From positions 215,627 through 279,626 of the forward strand of contig NZ_JADPRZ010000003.1 of NCBI RefSeq assembly GCF_017347095.1: a DNA stretch of 64,000 nucleotides, written 5' to 3'. The notes below the pieces were generated by a model, which worked only from the letters and a program-made list of their open reading frames with translations, was not told the DNA's origin and did not search any database. Source of the DNA: Sporosarcina sp. E16_8 (lineage in GTDB: Bacteria > Bacillota > Bacilli > Bacillales_A > Planococcaceae). The translations under genes were made by a program, and so were the position numbers. Positions 38,610 through 48,303 of this stretch are shown here, piece by piece. Within the stretch, counting starts at the first letter, position 1. Each line of letters starts with the position of its first letter.

Positions 38610-39632
38610 TCAACGGTTGCCGAAGAGATCTTCAACTTCCTGCTTCTTCATACGGTTCATAAGTTGGTCCACAGCTTGTTTTGGCGGTACGCCTTCAAAC
38701 AGTATGGAGTACAGTGCCTCCGTGAGCGGCATAGAGACCCCATGCTGGGCTGCAAGCTGATGCGCCGCTTTAGCTGTCCGAACACCTTCAATGACCATAC
38801 CCATGCCTGATACGACCTCGTCTAGACTATTCCCTTTTCCGAGCATATTGCCCGCTTTCCAATTGCGTGAATGAACACTCGTACATGTTACTATCAAATC
38901 GCCGAGACCTGTCAAACCCGAAAATGTAAGTGGATTCGCACCCATTTTCACGCCAAGCCTTGAAATCTCCGCTAATCCACGCGTAATAAGCGCAGCTTTG
39001 GCGTTATCGCCATATCCTAGTCCATCAGAAATACCGGCTGCCAATGCAATTACATTTTTAAGCGCAGCTCCGATTTCCACTCCAACTATATCCGGATTTG
39101 TATAGACACGGAAATAATGGTTCATAAATAGATCCTGAATCTTTTCTGCCGCTTCCAAATCGAATGATGCAGCTGTTACTGTCGTCGGATGACGCAGAAC
39201 AACTTCTTCAGCATGACTTGGTCCTGATAGAACGACAATAGCCGTCGTTTTCGAGGAATCTAGCTCTTCCGAAATCATTTCGGAGATCCGCTTCAACGAA
39301 TCCGGTTCAATACCCTTTGAAACATGGACAATCAATTTAGGGCTGATTGCCATTGCATTCAGTTCGGTACAGACATCACGAATTGCTTTTGTGGGAACGG
39401 CGATGATGACAATATCGCTATGCATCGCCGCTGCTTCCAAATCTGATGTTGCTTTCAAATTAGTTGGTAACGAAATACCCGGTAAATATGAATTATTTGT
39501 ATGATTTTCGTTAATTTCAGCGGACTGGTCTGAACGCCTCGCCCAAAGTAAGCAATCATGACCATTTTCAGCAAGGACAAAAGCAATCGCTGTTCCCCAG
39601 CTTCCGGCTCCGATAACAGTAACTTTTTTCAT
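38610..39632 (-). CDS. gpsA: Glycerol-3-phosphate dehydrogenase [NAD(P)+]
   Basis: Reduces dihydroxyacetone phosphate to glycerol-3-phosphate for phospholipids. 340 residues: [17 protein letters not shown] (NAD site), [25 protein letters not shown] with the catalytic lysine, and GLGDLIVTC. Follows der by 33 bases. Confidence 0.97.
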   Translation of the reverse strand: MKKVTVIGAGSWGTAIAFVLAENGHDCLLWARRSDQSAEINENHTNNSYLPGISLPTNLKATSDLEAAAMHSDIVIIAVPTKAIRDVCTELNAMAISPKLIVHVSKGIEPDSLKRISEMISEELDSSKTTAIVVLSGPSHAEEVVLRHPTTVTAASFDLEAAEKIQDLFMNHYFRVYTNPDIVGVEIGAALKNVIALAAGISDGLGYGDNAKAALITRGLAEISRLGVKMGANPLTFSGLTGLGDLIVTCTSVHSRNWKAGNMLGKGNSLDEVVSGMGMVIEGVRTAKAAHQLAAQHGVSMPLTEALYSILFEGVPPKQAVDQLMNRMKKQEVEDLFGNR

Positions 39633-39665
39633 GTCATACAGACATCCTTTCTCCCGTAACGTCGA

Positions 39666-40976
39666 TCAGCTTCTTGCCCGAGTAATAATCCTGATTGGAG
39701 TTCCTTCGAAGCCAAATGACTCCCTAAGACGGTTTTGTAAAAAGCGTTCATAAGAGAAGTGCATGATTTCTACATCGTTCACAAAGACGACGAAAGTTGG
39801 CGGCTTAACAGCTACTTGCGTAGCATAATAAATACGCAATCTACGTCCTTTATTATTAGGCGCCGGGTTTCGTGCAACGGCATCTTCAATCACTTCGTTC
39901 AAGACACTCGACTGAATACGTAGTGCGTGGTTGTCATTAACAATTTTAACTTTCTCAAACAAAGTATTAACACGCTGTTTCGTTTTTGCCGAAACAAAAG
40001 AAATCGGAGCGTAGTCGAGGAATTGGAAATTATCTCGGATGTCCGCAATAAACTTATTCATCGTCTTATCATCTTTTTCGACAGCGTCCCACTTATTGAC
40101 AACAAACATAACGCCTTTTCCTGCGTCTTCTGCGTAGCCAGCGATTCGCTTGTCCATCTCACGTATGCCTTCTTCACCATTGATAACGATGAGAACAACA
40201 TCGGAGCGGTCAATCGCTTTTAGTGCACGAAGAACAGCATATTTCTCCACATTTTCATACACTTTTCCTTTTTTACGCATACCAGCAGTATCAATAATCT
40301 TATACTTCTGTCCATCATATTCATAAGCCGTATCGATAGCATCTATTGTTGTTCCAGGTATGTCACTGACGATGACCCGTTCCTCACCTAAAAACGCATT
40401 GACAAGTGATGATTTCCCAACATTCGGTCTCCCTATTAACGAAAACCGTATGACATCTTCTTCGATTTCTTCATCGCCTGGTTCTGGGAAATCGTTCGCT
40501 ACTGCATCAAGCAAATCCCCTAAACCTAGGCCATGTGCACCGGATATCGGGTAAGGTTCTCCGAATCCAAGGGAATAGAAATCATAAATCATGTCCCGCA
40601 TGTCTGGATTATCAACTTTGTTTACAGCAAGTACGACAGGTTTTTTCGTTTTGTACAATATCTTGGCAACTTGCTCATCAGCATCTGTTACCCCTTCACG
40701 ACCATTCACAAGGAAAATAATAACGTCTGCTTCATCTATTGCAATCTCTGCTTGTAATCGGATTTGCTCAAGAAAAGGCTCGTCTCCAATATCTATTCCT
40801 CCTGTGTCAATTAGATTGAACTCATGTGCGAGCCAATCTGCGGAGCTATAAATACGGTCACGTGTAACACCCGCAACGTCTTCTACGATTGAAATTCGTT
40901 CACCAACGATTCGGTTAAAAATTGTCGATTTCCCGACGTTCGGCCTACCGACGATCGCTACAGTTGGTTTATTCAT
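39666..40976 (-). CDS. der: Ribosome-assembly GTPase Der (EngA)
   Basis: Essential GTPase for 50S subunit maturation. 436 residues with two tandem G domains (GRPNVGKST at residue 8 and GRPNVGKSS at about 184, each with NKxD: NKVD, NKWD) and a C-terminal KH-like domain. Same place as yphC in B. subtilis. Confidence 0.97.
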   Translation of the reverse strand: MNKPTVAIVGRPNVGKSTIFNRIVGERISIVEDVAGVTRDRIYSSADWLAHEFNLIDTGGIDIGDEPFLEQIRLQAEIAIDEADVIIFLVNGREGVTDADEQVAKILYKTKKPVVLAVNKVDNPDMRDMIYDFYSLGFGEPYPISGAHGLGLGDLLDAVANDFPEPGDEEIEEDVIRFSLIGRPNVGKSSLVNAFLGEERVIVSDIPGTTIDAIDTAYEYDGQKYKIIDTAGMRKKGKVYENVEKYAVLRALKAIDRSDVVLIVINGEEGIREMDKRIAGYAEDAGKGVMFVVNKWDAVEKDDKTMNKFIADIRDNFQFLDYAPISFVSAKTKQRVNTLFEKVKIVNDNHALRIQSSVLNEVIEDAVARNPAPNNKGRRLRIYYATQVAVKPPTFVVFVNDVEIMHFSYERFLQNRLRESFGFEGTPIRIITRARS

Positions 40977-41287
40977 AATCTAACATCCTTCCAGCTTATC
41001 TTCTGCATATTATACACAATAATCATTAACTCGTCTAAACAGGCACATTTACAACTGTAAACACTGTCTTTGTCACACTACGACAGTATATCATTATCTC
41101 CGGGCAAACGGACAAAAAAACGCATCGTGCCAGTTACTGATGCCATTTTTGTCCTTCAAATTGTGGCAGCCAGCGGCACTACCCACTGGCTACCAAAGTT
41201 CATACAGAACAATCTCAGGTGCGGAAAAGCACAAAGAGATCCACTTCGGCGCCCAGTATAGACACCGCATTCAATGCTTAACCTTAA
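40977..41287. other. Intergenic stretch upstream of der
   Basis: No coding frame is seen. It includes a possible -10 box for der (TATACT near 41090, minus strand, without a good -35) and a 9-bp hairpin with one mismatch, AGCCAGCGG/CCACTGGCT (41169-41192), that lacks a U tract. Confidence 0.35.
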
Positions 41288-41515
41288 CTAGATCACCGTA
41301 TTTCCTTCCACTATAATAGGAACAAGTGCCAGCACATTGTCTATTTTAAAAGCACGATTGGAATTACGAAGAAAACAGTATGCACAAAACGATACCTCGC
41401 CTACTTGCAGCACCCTAATTCTGCGCTTACTAATTTGACCGTCCTTCGCCATGTAAATCATATTCAATGACTCATTGTACTTCATGGATTTGACCAATTG
41501 ATTACGCACACTCAT
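41288..41515 (-). CDS. Small WYL-like domain protein
   Basis: About 75 residues: a basic N-terminus, then LNMIYMAKDGQISKRRIRVLQV and FCAYCFLRNSNRAFKIDNVLALVPI, the pattern of a WYL domain without a DNA-binding part. WYL domains sense ligands in regulators; single-domain versions are common small Bacillales proteins of unknown role. Start at ATG 41515, with a GTG two codons later fitting AGGGAGG better. Confidence 0.6.
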   Translation of the reverse strand: MSVRNQLVKSMKYNESLNMIYMAKDGQISKRRIRVLQVGEVSFCAYCFLRNSNRAFKIDNVLALVPIIVEGNTVI

Positions 41516-41625
41516 TCCCTCCCTTACCACCAGCATACGGAGCGAACGTTCTGTTTATGACAAATAAAAAAGACGACCGTCCCTGAGGGATTTGCCGCCT
41601 TTTGGTTTCTTCTACCTTAATTACC

Positions 41626-42315
41626 TCACTTGCGCTGATCAATAATGACTTTTAGTGCAAGTGCATCATCTAGTGACAACTTGCCAGCCTTATAGTCTGT
41701 TAACCATTTGTCGGAAATCAATCCTTCTTTAAGGGCATCTGATAAGAATTCTTCGTAAGCGACTTTGAGTGCTGTAGAGCTCGGATTAAACATGCGTATA
41801 TCCTCCTTTGGTGGCGCCGGGGTATTCAATTCTGCCAAGCGTTTGGCGATGGTATTACGAACGGTAGTCATACGCCCTTCATCTATGATACGATGAGGGC
41901 ATTTTTTACCACTCCAATCCCGATGCCATTTCACGCGATCAATATTCCACCCATATTGCTTAAGTAAGCGTGCTATATAGTCGATGGCATTTTTTTCCGC
42001 TTCCACATACCTTGGACCACCTGATTCCGAATAACAGACTTCGATTCCTATGGATTTACGGTTCCCCGCGCCTTCACCGTCCCCAGCATGCCAACCATTG
42101 CGTGTAAACGGAATGGCTTGTACTGCGTGTTTATCATCGATCGCCACATGGTACGACGTCGCGGTCGTATTCCGCGTCATAAAAGCAATTTCATTGATTG
42201 CCGTTGCATCATTGGCCGTATTGTGGATGGTGATGTATTCCGGTGTCATCGGGTACGTCGCTTTTAGTGGATAGAGGGACACCGGAATGTAGTTGTTTAT
42301 TATTGTATATGGCAT
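41626..42315 (-). CDS. Phage-type N-acetylmuramoyl-L-alanine amidase
   Basis: Cuts the bond between MurNAc and L-alanine. 229 residues: an amidase_2 domain (about 20-155) with zinc ligands His31, His131 and Cys139 (ITIHNTAN, KWHRDWSGKKCPH), as in CwlA/XlyA, then a short C-terminal segment (about 165-229) that repeats a helical pattern and may bind the wall. No signal peptide, as for phage endolysins that use a holin. It stands alone between ypfD and der, a place with no amidase in B. subtilis. Start ATG 42315 (GAAGGTG) preferred to GTG 42324. Confidence 0.88.
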   Translation of the reverse strand: MPYTIINNYIPVSLYPLKATYPMTPEYITIHNTANDATAINEIAFMTRNTTATSYHVAIDDKHAVQAIPFTRNGWHAGDGEGAGNRKSIGIEVCYSESGGPRYVEAEKNAIDYIARLLKQYGWNIDRVKWHRDWSGKKCPHRIIDEGRMTTVRNTIAKRLAELNTPAPPKEDIRMFNPSSTALKVAYEEFLSDALKEGLISDKWLTDYKAGKLSLDDALALKVIIDQRK

Positions 42316-42329
42316 ATTATTCACCTTCT

Positions 42330-42560
42330 TTCTTTACTAAAGTCTTGCCGCCGGATTACAAGCCGCTTACCAATAATCCAATCATCGCGCCGACAAGAAA
42401 ATACCTACTCCTATTATTATATGAAACGATTTAGACAACCCCAATGACAATTTCTAAAAAACATAGTAATTTGGAAACGATTAGATTTGGACATCACCCC
42501 AATCATAATCGCCGCACGACCGAGCATATACCCCCACGGGCTAAATTCATAATAATTCCC
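42330..42560 (-). other. Non-coding stretch upstream of the amidase, with possible gene remnant
   Basis: On the minus strand a short hydrophobic frame ending FLVGAMIGLLVSGL then stop (42357-42405) has no start codon and is cut by a stop upstream. It may be a holin-like remnant or chance. At 42490-42535 one copy of the unit TATATGCTCGGTCGT...TATGATTGG is found, matching the tandem repeats at 63.6 kb. Confidence 0.35.
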
Positions 42561-42561
42561 A

Positions 42562-42605
42562 ATAAAAAAAGATGATGATACCCAATAATGGGCATCATCA
42601 TCCAT
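42562..42605 (-). terminator. Terminator after ypfD
   Basis: GATGATGATGCCCA, loop, TGGGTATCATCATC, then TTTTTTT on the minus strand. Confidence 0.92.
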
Positions 42606-42672
42606 TCAAATTCTCGTTCACAACGTTAACAAACCAGTCATATTTAGCAAATAAAACATCATTTCACCCTAC

Positions 42673-43821
42673 TCAGTCTCTAGTCGAAAAATTCTTCAGC
42701 TTATCTCCGATGACCTCGCCCAGTGAAAAACCTGATGCTTCTTCTGGTATCTCATAATTTACGTAAGTGTTATTGTCTTCTTTTTCGATCAGATCTTTAA
42801 TGCTCAAAGATAAACGCTTATCATCCGAATTGACTTCTAGCACTTTAACATTAATTTTTTGACCTTCTTTCAACACTTCATGCGGAGTGCCGATGTGCTG
42901 GTGGGAAATACGTGAAATATGAACAAGGCCTTCGACACCAGGGAACACTTCAACAAATGCACCATATGAGACGAGACGTTTCACAATCCCTTCAAACGTC
43001 GATCCTTTAGGAGCCTTCTCCTCAATTCCTTCCCAAGGACCAGCTAATGTATCCTTGATGGAAAGTGAAATCCGTTCTGAATCACGGTCGATTGAAAGGA
43101 TTTTCACCTTCACTTTGTCGCCCTCTTTTAAAACGTCTGAGACTTTCTCGATGTGTTCATGGGAAAGTTGAGAGATATGAACAAGTCCATCAATGCCGCC
43201 GATATCAATAAAAGCACCGAATGTTGCAAGACGCTGAACAGTTCCCTCCAGTATTTCGCCTTCTTTAAGATTATCCAAAACCTCACCTTTTTGTGATGCT
43301 TTTTCTTCTTGGATAACTGCGCGATGAGATAGAATTAAACGATTTTTCCCTTTATCCATTTCAACAATTTTAAATGTCATCATACGGCCTTTATATTCTT
43401 CAAAAGTTTCGACGAAATAATCTTCAACGAGTGATGCCGGAATGAATCCACGTACGCCAAGGTCAACAACTAGTCCGCCTTTAACAACGTCTTTTACTTC
43501 CGTTTCGATTGTTTCTTTATTATTGAATTTCTCTTCAAGAGAACCCCAAGCATCTTCCGCATCGACTTTACGTTTTGAAAGGACATAATTATCTTCTTCC
43601 ACTTTTGTGATAATCAGTTCAAGTTCGTCACCTTCTGAAACTACATCTTCAGCTTTCTCAATGTGAAGGCTCGATAGTTCGCTGATTGGAATAACACCAT
43701 CAAATGGCGCTCCCGCAATTTCAACTGTCACAGACTTTTCTTCGATTTTAGTCACTTTCCCAGTAACACGGTCACCTTCATTGTGGATGTTCGCTGTTTC
43801 TAAGTTAATGTCTTCAGTCAT
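42673..43821 (-). CDS. ypfD: S1 RNA-binding domain protein (RpsA-like)
   Basis: 382 residues with four S1 domains (about 15-85, 100-170, 185-260, 270-345), each with the typical GxVxxxxxxGAFVxI pattern. Low-GC Gram-positives carry this shortened S1 homolog; its role in translation is not that of E. coli S1 and it is dispensable in B. subtilis. ATG 43821 chosen for AAGGAGG; the earlier Met is inside that site. Confidence 0.95.
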   Translation of the reverse strand: MTEDINLETANIHNEGDRVTGKVTKIEEKSVTVEIAGAPFDGVIPISELSSLHIEKAEDVVSEGDELELIITKVEEDNYVLSKRKVDAEDAWGSLEEKFNNKETIETEVKDVVKGGLVVDLGVRGFIPASLVEDYFVETFEEYKGRMMTFKIVEMDKGKNRLILSHRAVIQEEKASQKGEVLDNLKEGEILEGTVQRLATFGAFIDIGGIDGLVHISQLSHEHIEKVSDVLKEGDKVKVKILSIDRDSERISLSIKDTLAGPWEGIEEKAPKGSTFEGIVKRLVSYGAFVEVFPGVEGLVHISRISHQHIGTPHEVLKEGQKINVKVLEVNSDDKRLSLSIKDLIEKEDNNTYVNYEIPEEASGFSLGEVIGDKLKNFSTRD

Positions 43822-43899
43822 TATGTAGTCCTCCTTCATAAAGAATCCTACTTCTATATTATGCGAATCTATTCAAAATAACAAAAAATTACCCTTATC

Positions 43900-44484
43900 T
43901 TATTTATTTTGTTCGATAAGTTTTTGAATTTCACTCATGATGACCTCTGTCATGTCTTCAGCTGAAGTCCTATTTTCACGATATGTCGTCAGATCGAGCG
44001 GTTTGCCATAGACAACTTTCAATCTTCTAAACGCTTTGTAAGGCCCTATAATTGCACAAGGCACTACTACCGCATCGCCACCCTTAAGCGCGAAGAAGCC
44101 AGCACCTGCAAGCCCTTTACCAAGTTCACCCGTCTTACTTCTCGTCCCTTCCGGAAACATCCCGACAACTTTCCCCGATTTGAGGATTTTCAATGTATTC
44201 CGGAATGCTTCTCTATCACTCATACCTCGTTTCACAGGATATGCATTCACTTTCGGAAGAATGCTTTTTAGCAACGGCATTTTGAATAACTCTTCTTTTG
44301 CCATGAAGTGAACAGGTCTAGGACAAGTGCTGCCAACAACCGGAGGATCGACATTATCAATGTGATTTGTGCAAAGTAGAACGCCTCCTTGTTTCGGGAA
44401 GTTCTCCGCACCAATCACTTTAATACGATATAACGGATAAAAGATTGCACTGCAGAGAATTTTACCTAAAGGATATAAGTTCAT
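43900..44484 (-). CDS. plsC: 1-acyl-sn-glycerol-3-phosphate acyltransferase
   Basis: Adds the second acyl chain in phosphatidic acid synthesis. 194 residues: NHx4D box as NHIDNVDPP, then VKRGMSDREAFRN and FPEGTRSKTGELG. Overlaps the cmk stop by four bases; cmk-plsC-ypfD are in one direction. Confidence 0.94.
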   Translation of the reverse strand: MNLYPLGKILCSAIFYPLYRIKVIGAENFPKQGGVLLCTNHIDNVDPPVVGSTCPRPVHFMAKEELFKMPLLKSILPKVNAYPVKRGMSDREAFRNTLKILKSGKVVGMFPEGTRSKTGELGKGLAGAGFFALKGGDAVVVPCAIIGPYKAFRRLKVVYGKPLDLTTYRENRTSAEDMTEVIMSEIQKLIEQNK

Positions 44485-45158
44485 AAGTTCATCCTCTTTT
44501 CTGCAAGTTCAATGATTTTTTCCGCCACATCTGTAATAGACATCGAAGTCGTATCGATAAGAACGGCATCATCCGCTTGTCTGAGTGGAGATACTTCTCT
44601 TTCACTATCCGCACGATCACGTTCAGCAATTTCAGCTTTCAATTGCTCAAGAGATGTTGTAAAGCCACGCTTTTCGTTTTCTATATGACGTCTCATTGCC
44701 CTCTCCTCAACAGAGGCTGTCATGAAAATCTTTAATTCCGCATCCGGCAGGACAGCTGTTCCGATATCGCGCCCATCCATTACAACACCTGCACCAATGG
44801 CTAATTGTCGCTGTTTATCAACCATCAGCTGACGGACACCCATATGAGTAGCGACGGAGGATACAGAAGCCGTCACTAATTGTGAACGGATGTCTTCTGT
44901 TACGTCTTTACCATCAACGATGACCGCTTGGCCGTTTATAGACGGCCTAAGAACAATTTCCGTCTCCACCAATAACTTTTCAAGTTCTTTTCCATCATTG
45001 GTATTTATGTTGCGAACTAACGCTTTATGCGTAAGTGCACGATACATTGCACCTGTGTCGATATACGTATAGCCCAATTTTTCAGCTGTAATTTTAGCAA
45101 TTGTACTTTTTCCAGCCGCAGCCGGACCATCAATTGCGATTCTTATTTCTAATGCCAT
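44481..45158 (-). CDS. cmk: Cytidylate kinase
   Basis: Phosphorylates CMP and dCMP. 225 residues: P-loop AIDGPAAAGKSTIAK, DTGAMYRALT, DGRDIGTAVLPDA and RDRADSERE. ATG 45158 has GGGGG upstream; the TTG seven codons earlier is rejected. Confidence 0.97.
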   Translation of the reverse strand: MALEIRIAIDGPAAAGKSTIAKITAEKLGYTYIDTGAMYRALTHKALVRNINTNDGKELEKLLVETEIVLRPSINGQAVIVDGKDVTEDIRSQLVTASVSSVATHMGVRQLMVDKQRQLAIGAGVVMDGRDIGTAVLPDAELKIFMTASVEERAMRRHIENEKRGFTTSLEQLKAEIAERDRADSEREVSPLRQADDAVLIDTTSMSITDVAEKIIELAEKRMNL

Positions 45159-45189
45159 TTCATCTACCCCCGTAGTCAATTAGACAATA

Positions 45190-45235
45190 TTGTATCACAA
45201 GAAAAGCGTAAGCGCCTTGGTTAGCTTGTCAAAAA
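45190..45235. repeat. Fragment of dispersed intergenic repeat
   Basis: GAAAAGCGTAAGCGCCTTGGTTAGC is a motif widely seen in Bacillales intergenic repeats and is echoed at 53571 (AAGAGCCTTGGTAGACCC). Confidence 0.45.
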
Positions 45236-45243
45236 CCGCACAA

Positions 45244-45284
45244 TTTAAAAGGGGAAAGTCCTATTCACACAGACTTTCCCCTAC
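45244..45284 (-). terminator. Terminator after ypfA
   Basis: AGGGGAAAGTC, loop, GACTTTCCCCT, then TTTTAAATT on the minus strand. Confidence 0.85.
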
Positions 45285-45290
45285 TAGATT

Positions 45291-45932
45291 CTATTTTTCA
45301 TTTCTCATTTGCAACTGCCGTTCAAAACAGAATCGGATAACATATTGACGCTCAACCTGATTGATTGTCTCGAATTTCAGTGAAGCAATATGTCTGCCAT
45401 CTTTCTCCCAAACCCTAATAACCCTTGCATCAGCATTAACATATTTAATATCACGGTTCATGAAAGGTAGCACGATAGTCAGCGATAGCAGCTCGTCTTC
45501 ATTGAATGTATCGGGGTTAAGCAGAGTGAGAGCAGCTCCACCCGCACTAAGATCTGCCGCCACATACTGGGTGAAACGTCCATCTTTCTCAACTGCAATA
45601 TCGATTGCTGATTCTACCCGAACAAACTCACGTCGTTGAATCTTGATAAGCTGTTCATCGCCAGGATAAGATAATTTAATCATGGGAATTCCCTTATTAA
45701 ACCGGCCGCCCACTTCAGTCCGGAAAGCATAGGACATTTTCATACTGTCTATGAATGTAACGAGCAACTGCGTGCCATCCATAAAAAACGCTGTCCGTCC
45801 CGTCTCAATATGGGTTGGATAGTCAATCATTATGAACCCGTCTCCTATATCAACCACTTTACTTTTGAACTTTTCGCTATCTTTTGTAAAATCTTTATCG
45901 ATAACAATAATCGTCCCAACCGAAAGTAGCAT
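45291..45932 (-). CDS. ypfA: PilZ-domain c-di-GMP receptor (YcgR/YpfA-like)
   Basis: 213 residues: an N-terminal YcgR-N-like barrel (about 1-95) and a PilZ domain (about 98-205) with the c-di-GMP motifs RREFVR and DLSAGGAALTL. In B. subtilis the homolog slows flagellar motors when c-di-GMP is bound; the same role is inferred here. Follows ypeB in the minus direction. Confidence 0.92.
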   Translation of the reverse strand: MLLSVGTIIVIDKDFTKDSEKFKSKVVDIGDGFIMIDYPTHIETGRTAFFMDGTQLLVTFIDSMKMSYAFRTEVGGRFNKGIPMIKLSYPGDEQLIKIQRREFVRVESAIDIAVEKDGRFTQYVAADLSAGGAALTLLNPDTFNEDELLSLTIVLPFMNRDIKYVNADARVIRVWEKDGRHIASLKFETINQVERQYVIRFCFERQLQMRNEK

Positions 45933-45960
45933 ATTATAGCACCTGCCATCCCTATATCAT

Positions 45961-46003
45961 ATGGTCTAGCTTCAGGCGCTATCGGCGCGTGTCACTAGAC
46001 ATA
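45961..46003. repeat. Hairpin-forming intergenic repeat
   Basis: GTCTAGCTTCAGGCGCTATC and GTCACTAGAC form a stem with GTCTAG/CTAGAC ends. The TCTAGCTTCAGGCGC motif is shared with other repeats in the window. Confidence 0.45.
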
Positions 46004-46057
46004 AATACTATTATGTCATGACGGGTTGGAAATTCCAATGACTATTTACACTTCATT

Positions 46058-47344
46058 TTACTGTAATTTCTCGGTTTTTATCACTTCCGAGGTCTCCGTA
46101 TCGACGATTACAGCATATGTGCCTATTTGCTCATTCTCATTTATCGTGACTGTCAAATAATGTGCTAATCTTTGTTCTAAGCGATCATTTTCAACATATG
46201 CATACTCTTCTTTGACAATATCGACGCCCGAGTGGAAAAATGTTTTCCAATTCTTTTTAGTTATCGGCTGTCGTGAGGTCTTCTCCTTACGAATATACTC
46301 GGATGCATCCAGACCGACGATGCCTGCATTATCTTTTGCAATCTTTAAATGGATTACATCTGAAAATACTTTCGCCCCATATTCCGGTTCTACCCTGACA
46401 AACACCATATGCCACGCCGTATTATTTTCCCTTGCTTCCTCGTAAACAAGGTCCTTATAACCTGCATCCTTCAAAAACGTTTCAGCTTTCTTTTTAAGAT
46501 CTTCGTAGGGAAGGCTTTCCTTACCAAATGGCCTTTCTGTAAGGAATGATAGGATATGACCTCCTTTTTCCGTGATGTCAATATAACCGACTGACTCAGC
46601 TTCAGCAAAACGAATGTGATAAAACGGATAAGGTGAGCCTGGTTGACTCATTTCTACACCGATTGTTTCATTAGACAGATGCGGGAAAATCTTTTTGAAT
46701 TCAGCTATTGCCTCTTCACGTGTCACTTCTGGATCTGCCATATTTTTCAAATCTTTTTTCTTCATTGAATCGGACTCACTTGCCGTCAGTGGGAAATCAC
46801 TCTCCGTATACTGCTTTACACTGGTACCCATACCAGTCCAGTCATGGCCCGAATCAGCAACATCCAATCTCTTTTTCCAGCCGTCTATCGATAAATTCCC
46901 ACTCACCATGCCGGAAGTTGCAACTTGCCACTCATCTGCCATTGAACGAAGGTTCTTAGATGCCAGCTCCATAACCCGGTGATATTCGACGTTATCGGCT
47001 GCTCGGTCAGCTTCTTTTGCATAATTACCAAGACGTCCAAGATAATTCATCCACGATGTCGAAAAGCTTGGATCCAACGGTAATGAAGAAACAGAGTTTT
47101 TAATATCGGATGACAGACGCCAAATGTCATCGCGTGCTTTTGAGGAGCCATCCGCCTCGTTAAACAATAAAGTCTTTTTCACCGCAGTATCCAATTCTTC
47201 TAGTTTCTTTGATGCATCTGTCATTTTATTGGCGTATTGTCCACTTAATGCGATAGATAGTTGTTCATTTTCAGCTGCTTTTCCGTATGAAAAGATTGAA
47301 AGTACCGCTATCGAGTACACTAATACAAAAATCATTTTTTTCAT
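46058..47344 (-). CDS. ypeB: YpeB, germination protein that partners SleB
   Basis: Needed for the cortex-lytic enzyme SleB to be stable and placed in the spore. 428 residues: N-terminal hydrophobic segment (about 3-22), a helical region and C-terminal PepSY repeats (EAIAEFKKIFPH, LKKKAETFLKDAGYKDL). The start is uncertain: ATG 47344 has no ribosome site, while the strong AAAGGAGGGGAGG at 47394-47406 has no start codon within reach. B. subtilis YpeB is about 450 residues. Confidence 0.92.
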   Translation of the reverse strand: MKKMIFVLVYSIAVLSIFSYGKAAENEQLSIALSGQYANKMTDASKKLEELDTAVKKTLLFNEADGSSKARDDIWRLSSDIKNSVSSLPLDPSFSTSWMNYLGRLGNYAKEADRAADNVEYHRVMELASKNLRSMADEWQVATSGMVSGNLSIDGWKKRLDVADSGHDWTGMGTSVKQYTESDFPLTASESDSMKKKDLKNMADPEVTREEAIAEFKKIFPHLSNETIGVEMSQPGSPYPFYHIRFAEAESVGYIDITEKGGHILSFLTERPFGKESLPYEDLKKKAETFLKDAGYKDLVYEEARENNTAWHMVFVRVEPEYGAKVFSDVIHLKIAKDNAGIVGLDASEYIRKEKTSRQPITKKNWKTFFHSGVDIVKEEYAYVENDRLEQRLAHYLTVTINENEQIGTYAVIVDTETSEVIKTEKLQ

Positions 47345-47352
47345 ATTTTGGC

Positions 47353-47400
47353 AAAATATCGCCGGAAACTTTCGTTGTTTCCGGAAACTTTCGCCTCCCC
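47353..47400 (-). repeat. Direct repeat GAAAGTTTCCGG before ypeB
   Basis: Two copies of GAAAGTTTCCGG, 19 bases apart, lie between the strong ribosome site and the first ATG of ypeB. Each unit also has a GTTTCCGGAAAC-like symmetry. Confidence 0.6.
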
Positions 47401-47437
47401 TCCTTTATCACAAGTTTTCAATGCTTTCGCGTGTTGA

Positions 47438-48223
47438 TTAATTGGCGAAAATATGCAATCCTATTTTTTTAATTTGAGGTCGTGACCAAATCCATTTGCT
47501 TGTCGCTGTAATTGGATTAAAGTAGTAAATTGCATTTTCGGAAGGATCCCATCCATTAATAGCATCAAGAACAGCCTCCTTTGCCCGTTCGTTCGGTGTC
47601 AGCCAAATTTGCCCGTCAGCGACCGCAGTGAAAGCAAGCGGTTGGAAGATGACACCACCAACCGTATCCGGGAAATCTGGATGTTCAATCCGGTTTAATA
47701 TGACTGCAGCTACAGCAACTTGCCCTTCGTAAGGTTCTCCTCTTGCCTCACCATAGACAGCGTTCGCCATCAATTTGAGATCCTGATCCGAATATTTTGC
47801 GGGCAATTGAACATTTTCTGTTTTACCTGCTCCTTGGCCCACCTGAGATGAAAGCGGTTTACTTCCGTAATACGTAAACTTATTCCCTTTATTCAAATTA
47901 TCTTTTACGAATTTCTCATCATACTGTGACGCATCCACCAATTTCTTTCGAGTCTTCAATCCTGCAATTCCGTCTACCGGAAGTCCATACTTCTCTTGAA
48001 AGTTGCGCAATGCCCAATAGGTTCCATAGCCGAATGTCCCATCAATCTTCCCTGTATAATAACCAATATACTGAAGCCGCGACTGCAGCTCGATTACATC
48101 GTCTCCAAATGCGCCGCGTGCGACATTTTGAGAGCTGAATGCTTTTATTTGTACAGGTGAGGTTGCATATGCACATCCAAGGAGCAAGATGATTATTACC
48201 ATACGTGTTACCAGTTTTTTCAC
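47438..48223 (-). CDS. sleB: Spore cortex-lytic enzyme SleB
   Basis: Lytic transglycosylase that breaks muramic-delta-lactam cortex at germination. 261 residues: signal peptide (VTRMVIIILLLGCAYATSPVQIKA), a peptidoglycan-binding domain (about 35-90, two helical repeats) and a hydrolase_2 catalytic domain (about 145-261) with the glutamate in YGEARGEPYEGQVAVA. GTG 48223 is chosen, as AGGAGG is seven bases upstream; the ATG two codons earlier is only one base from it. Paired with ypeB. Confidence 0.94.
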   Translation of the reverse strand: MKKLVTRMVIIILLLGCAYATSPVQIKAFSSQNVARGAFGDDVIELQSRLQYIGYYTGKIDGTFGYGTYWALRNFQEKYGLPVDGIAGLKTRKKLVDASQYDEKFVKDNLNKGNKFTYYGSKPLSSQVGQGAGKTENVQLPAKYSDQDLKLMANAVYGEARGEPYEGQVAVAAVILNRIEHPDFPDTVGGVIFQPLAFTAVADGQIWLTPNERAKEAVLDAINGWDPSENAIYYFNPITATSKWIWSRPQIKKIGLHIFAN

Positions 48224-48303
48224 TTTCATTCCTCCTTTTTCTATAGTTTGTCCAAAATTATTAATATTATTAACAAATAAAAAATGATCCAGCAAAAGCT
48301 GAA

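Noticed and set aside
42417..42605. Minus-strand frame of 62 codons after ypfD
   Set aside because: It starts inside the ypfD terminator hairpin and crosses the dispersed repeat unit; not protein-like.
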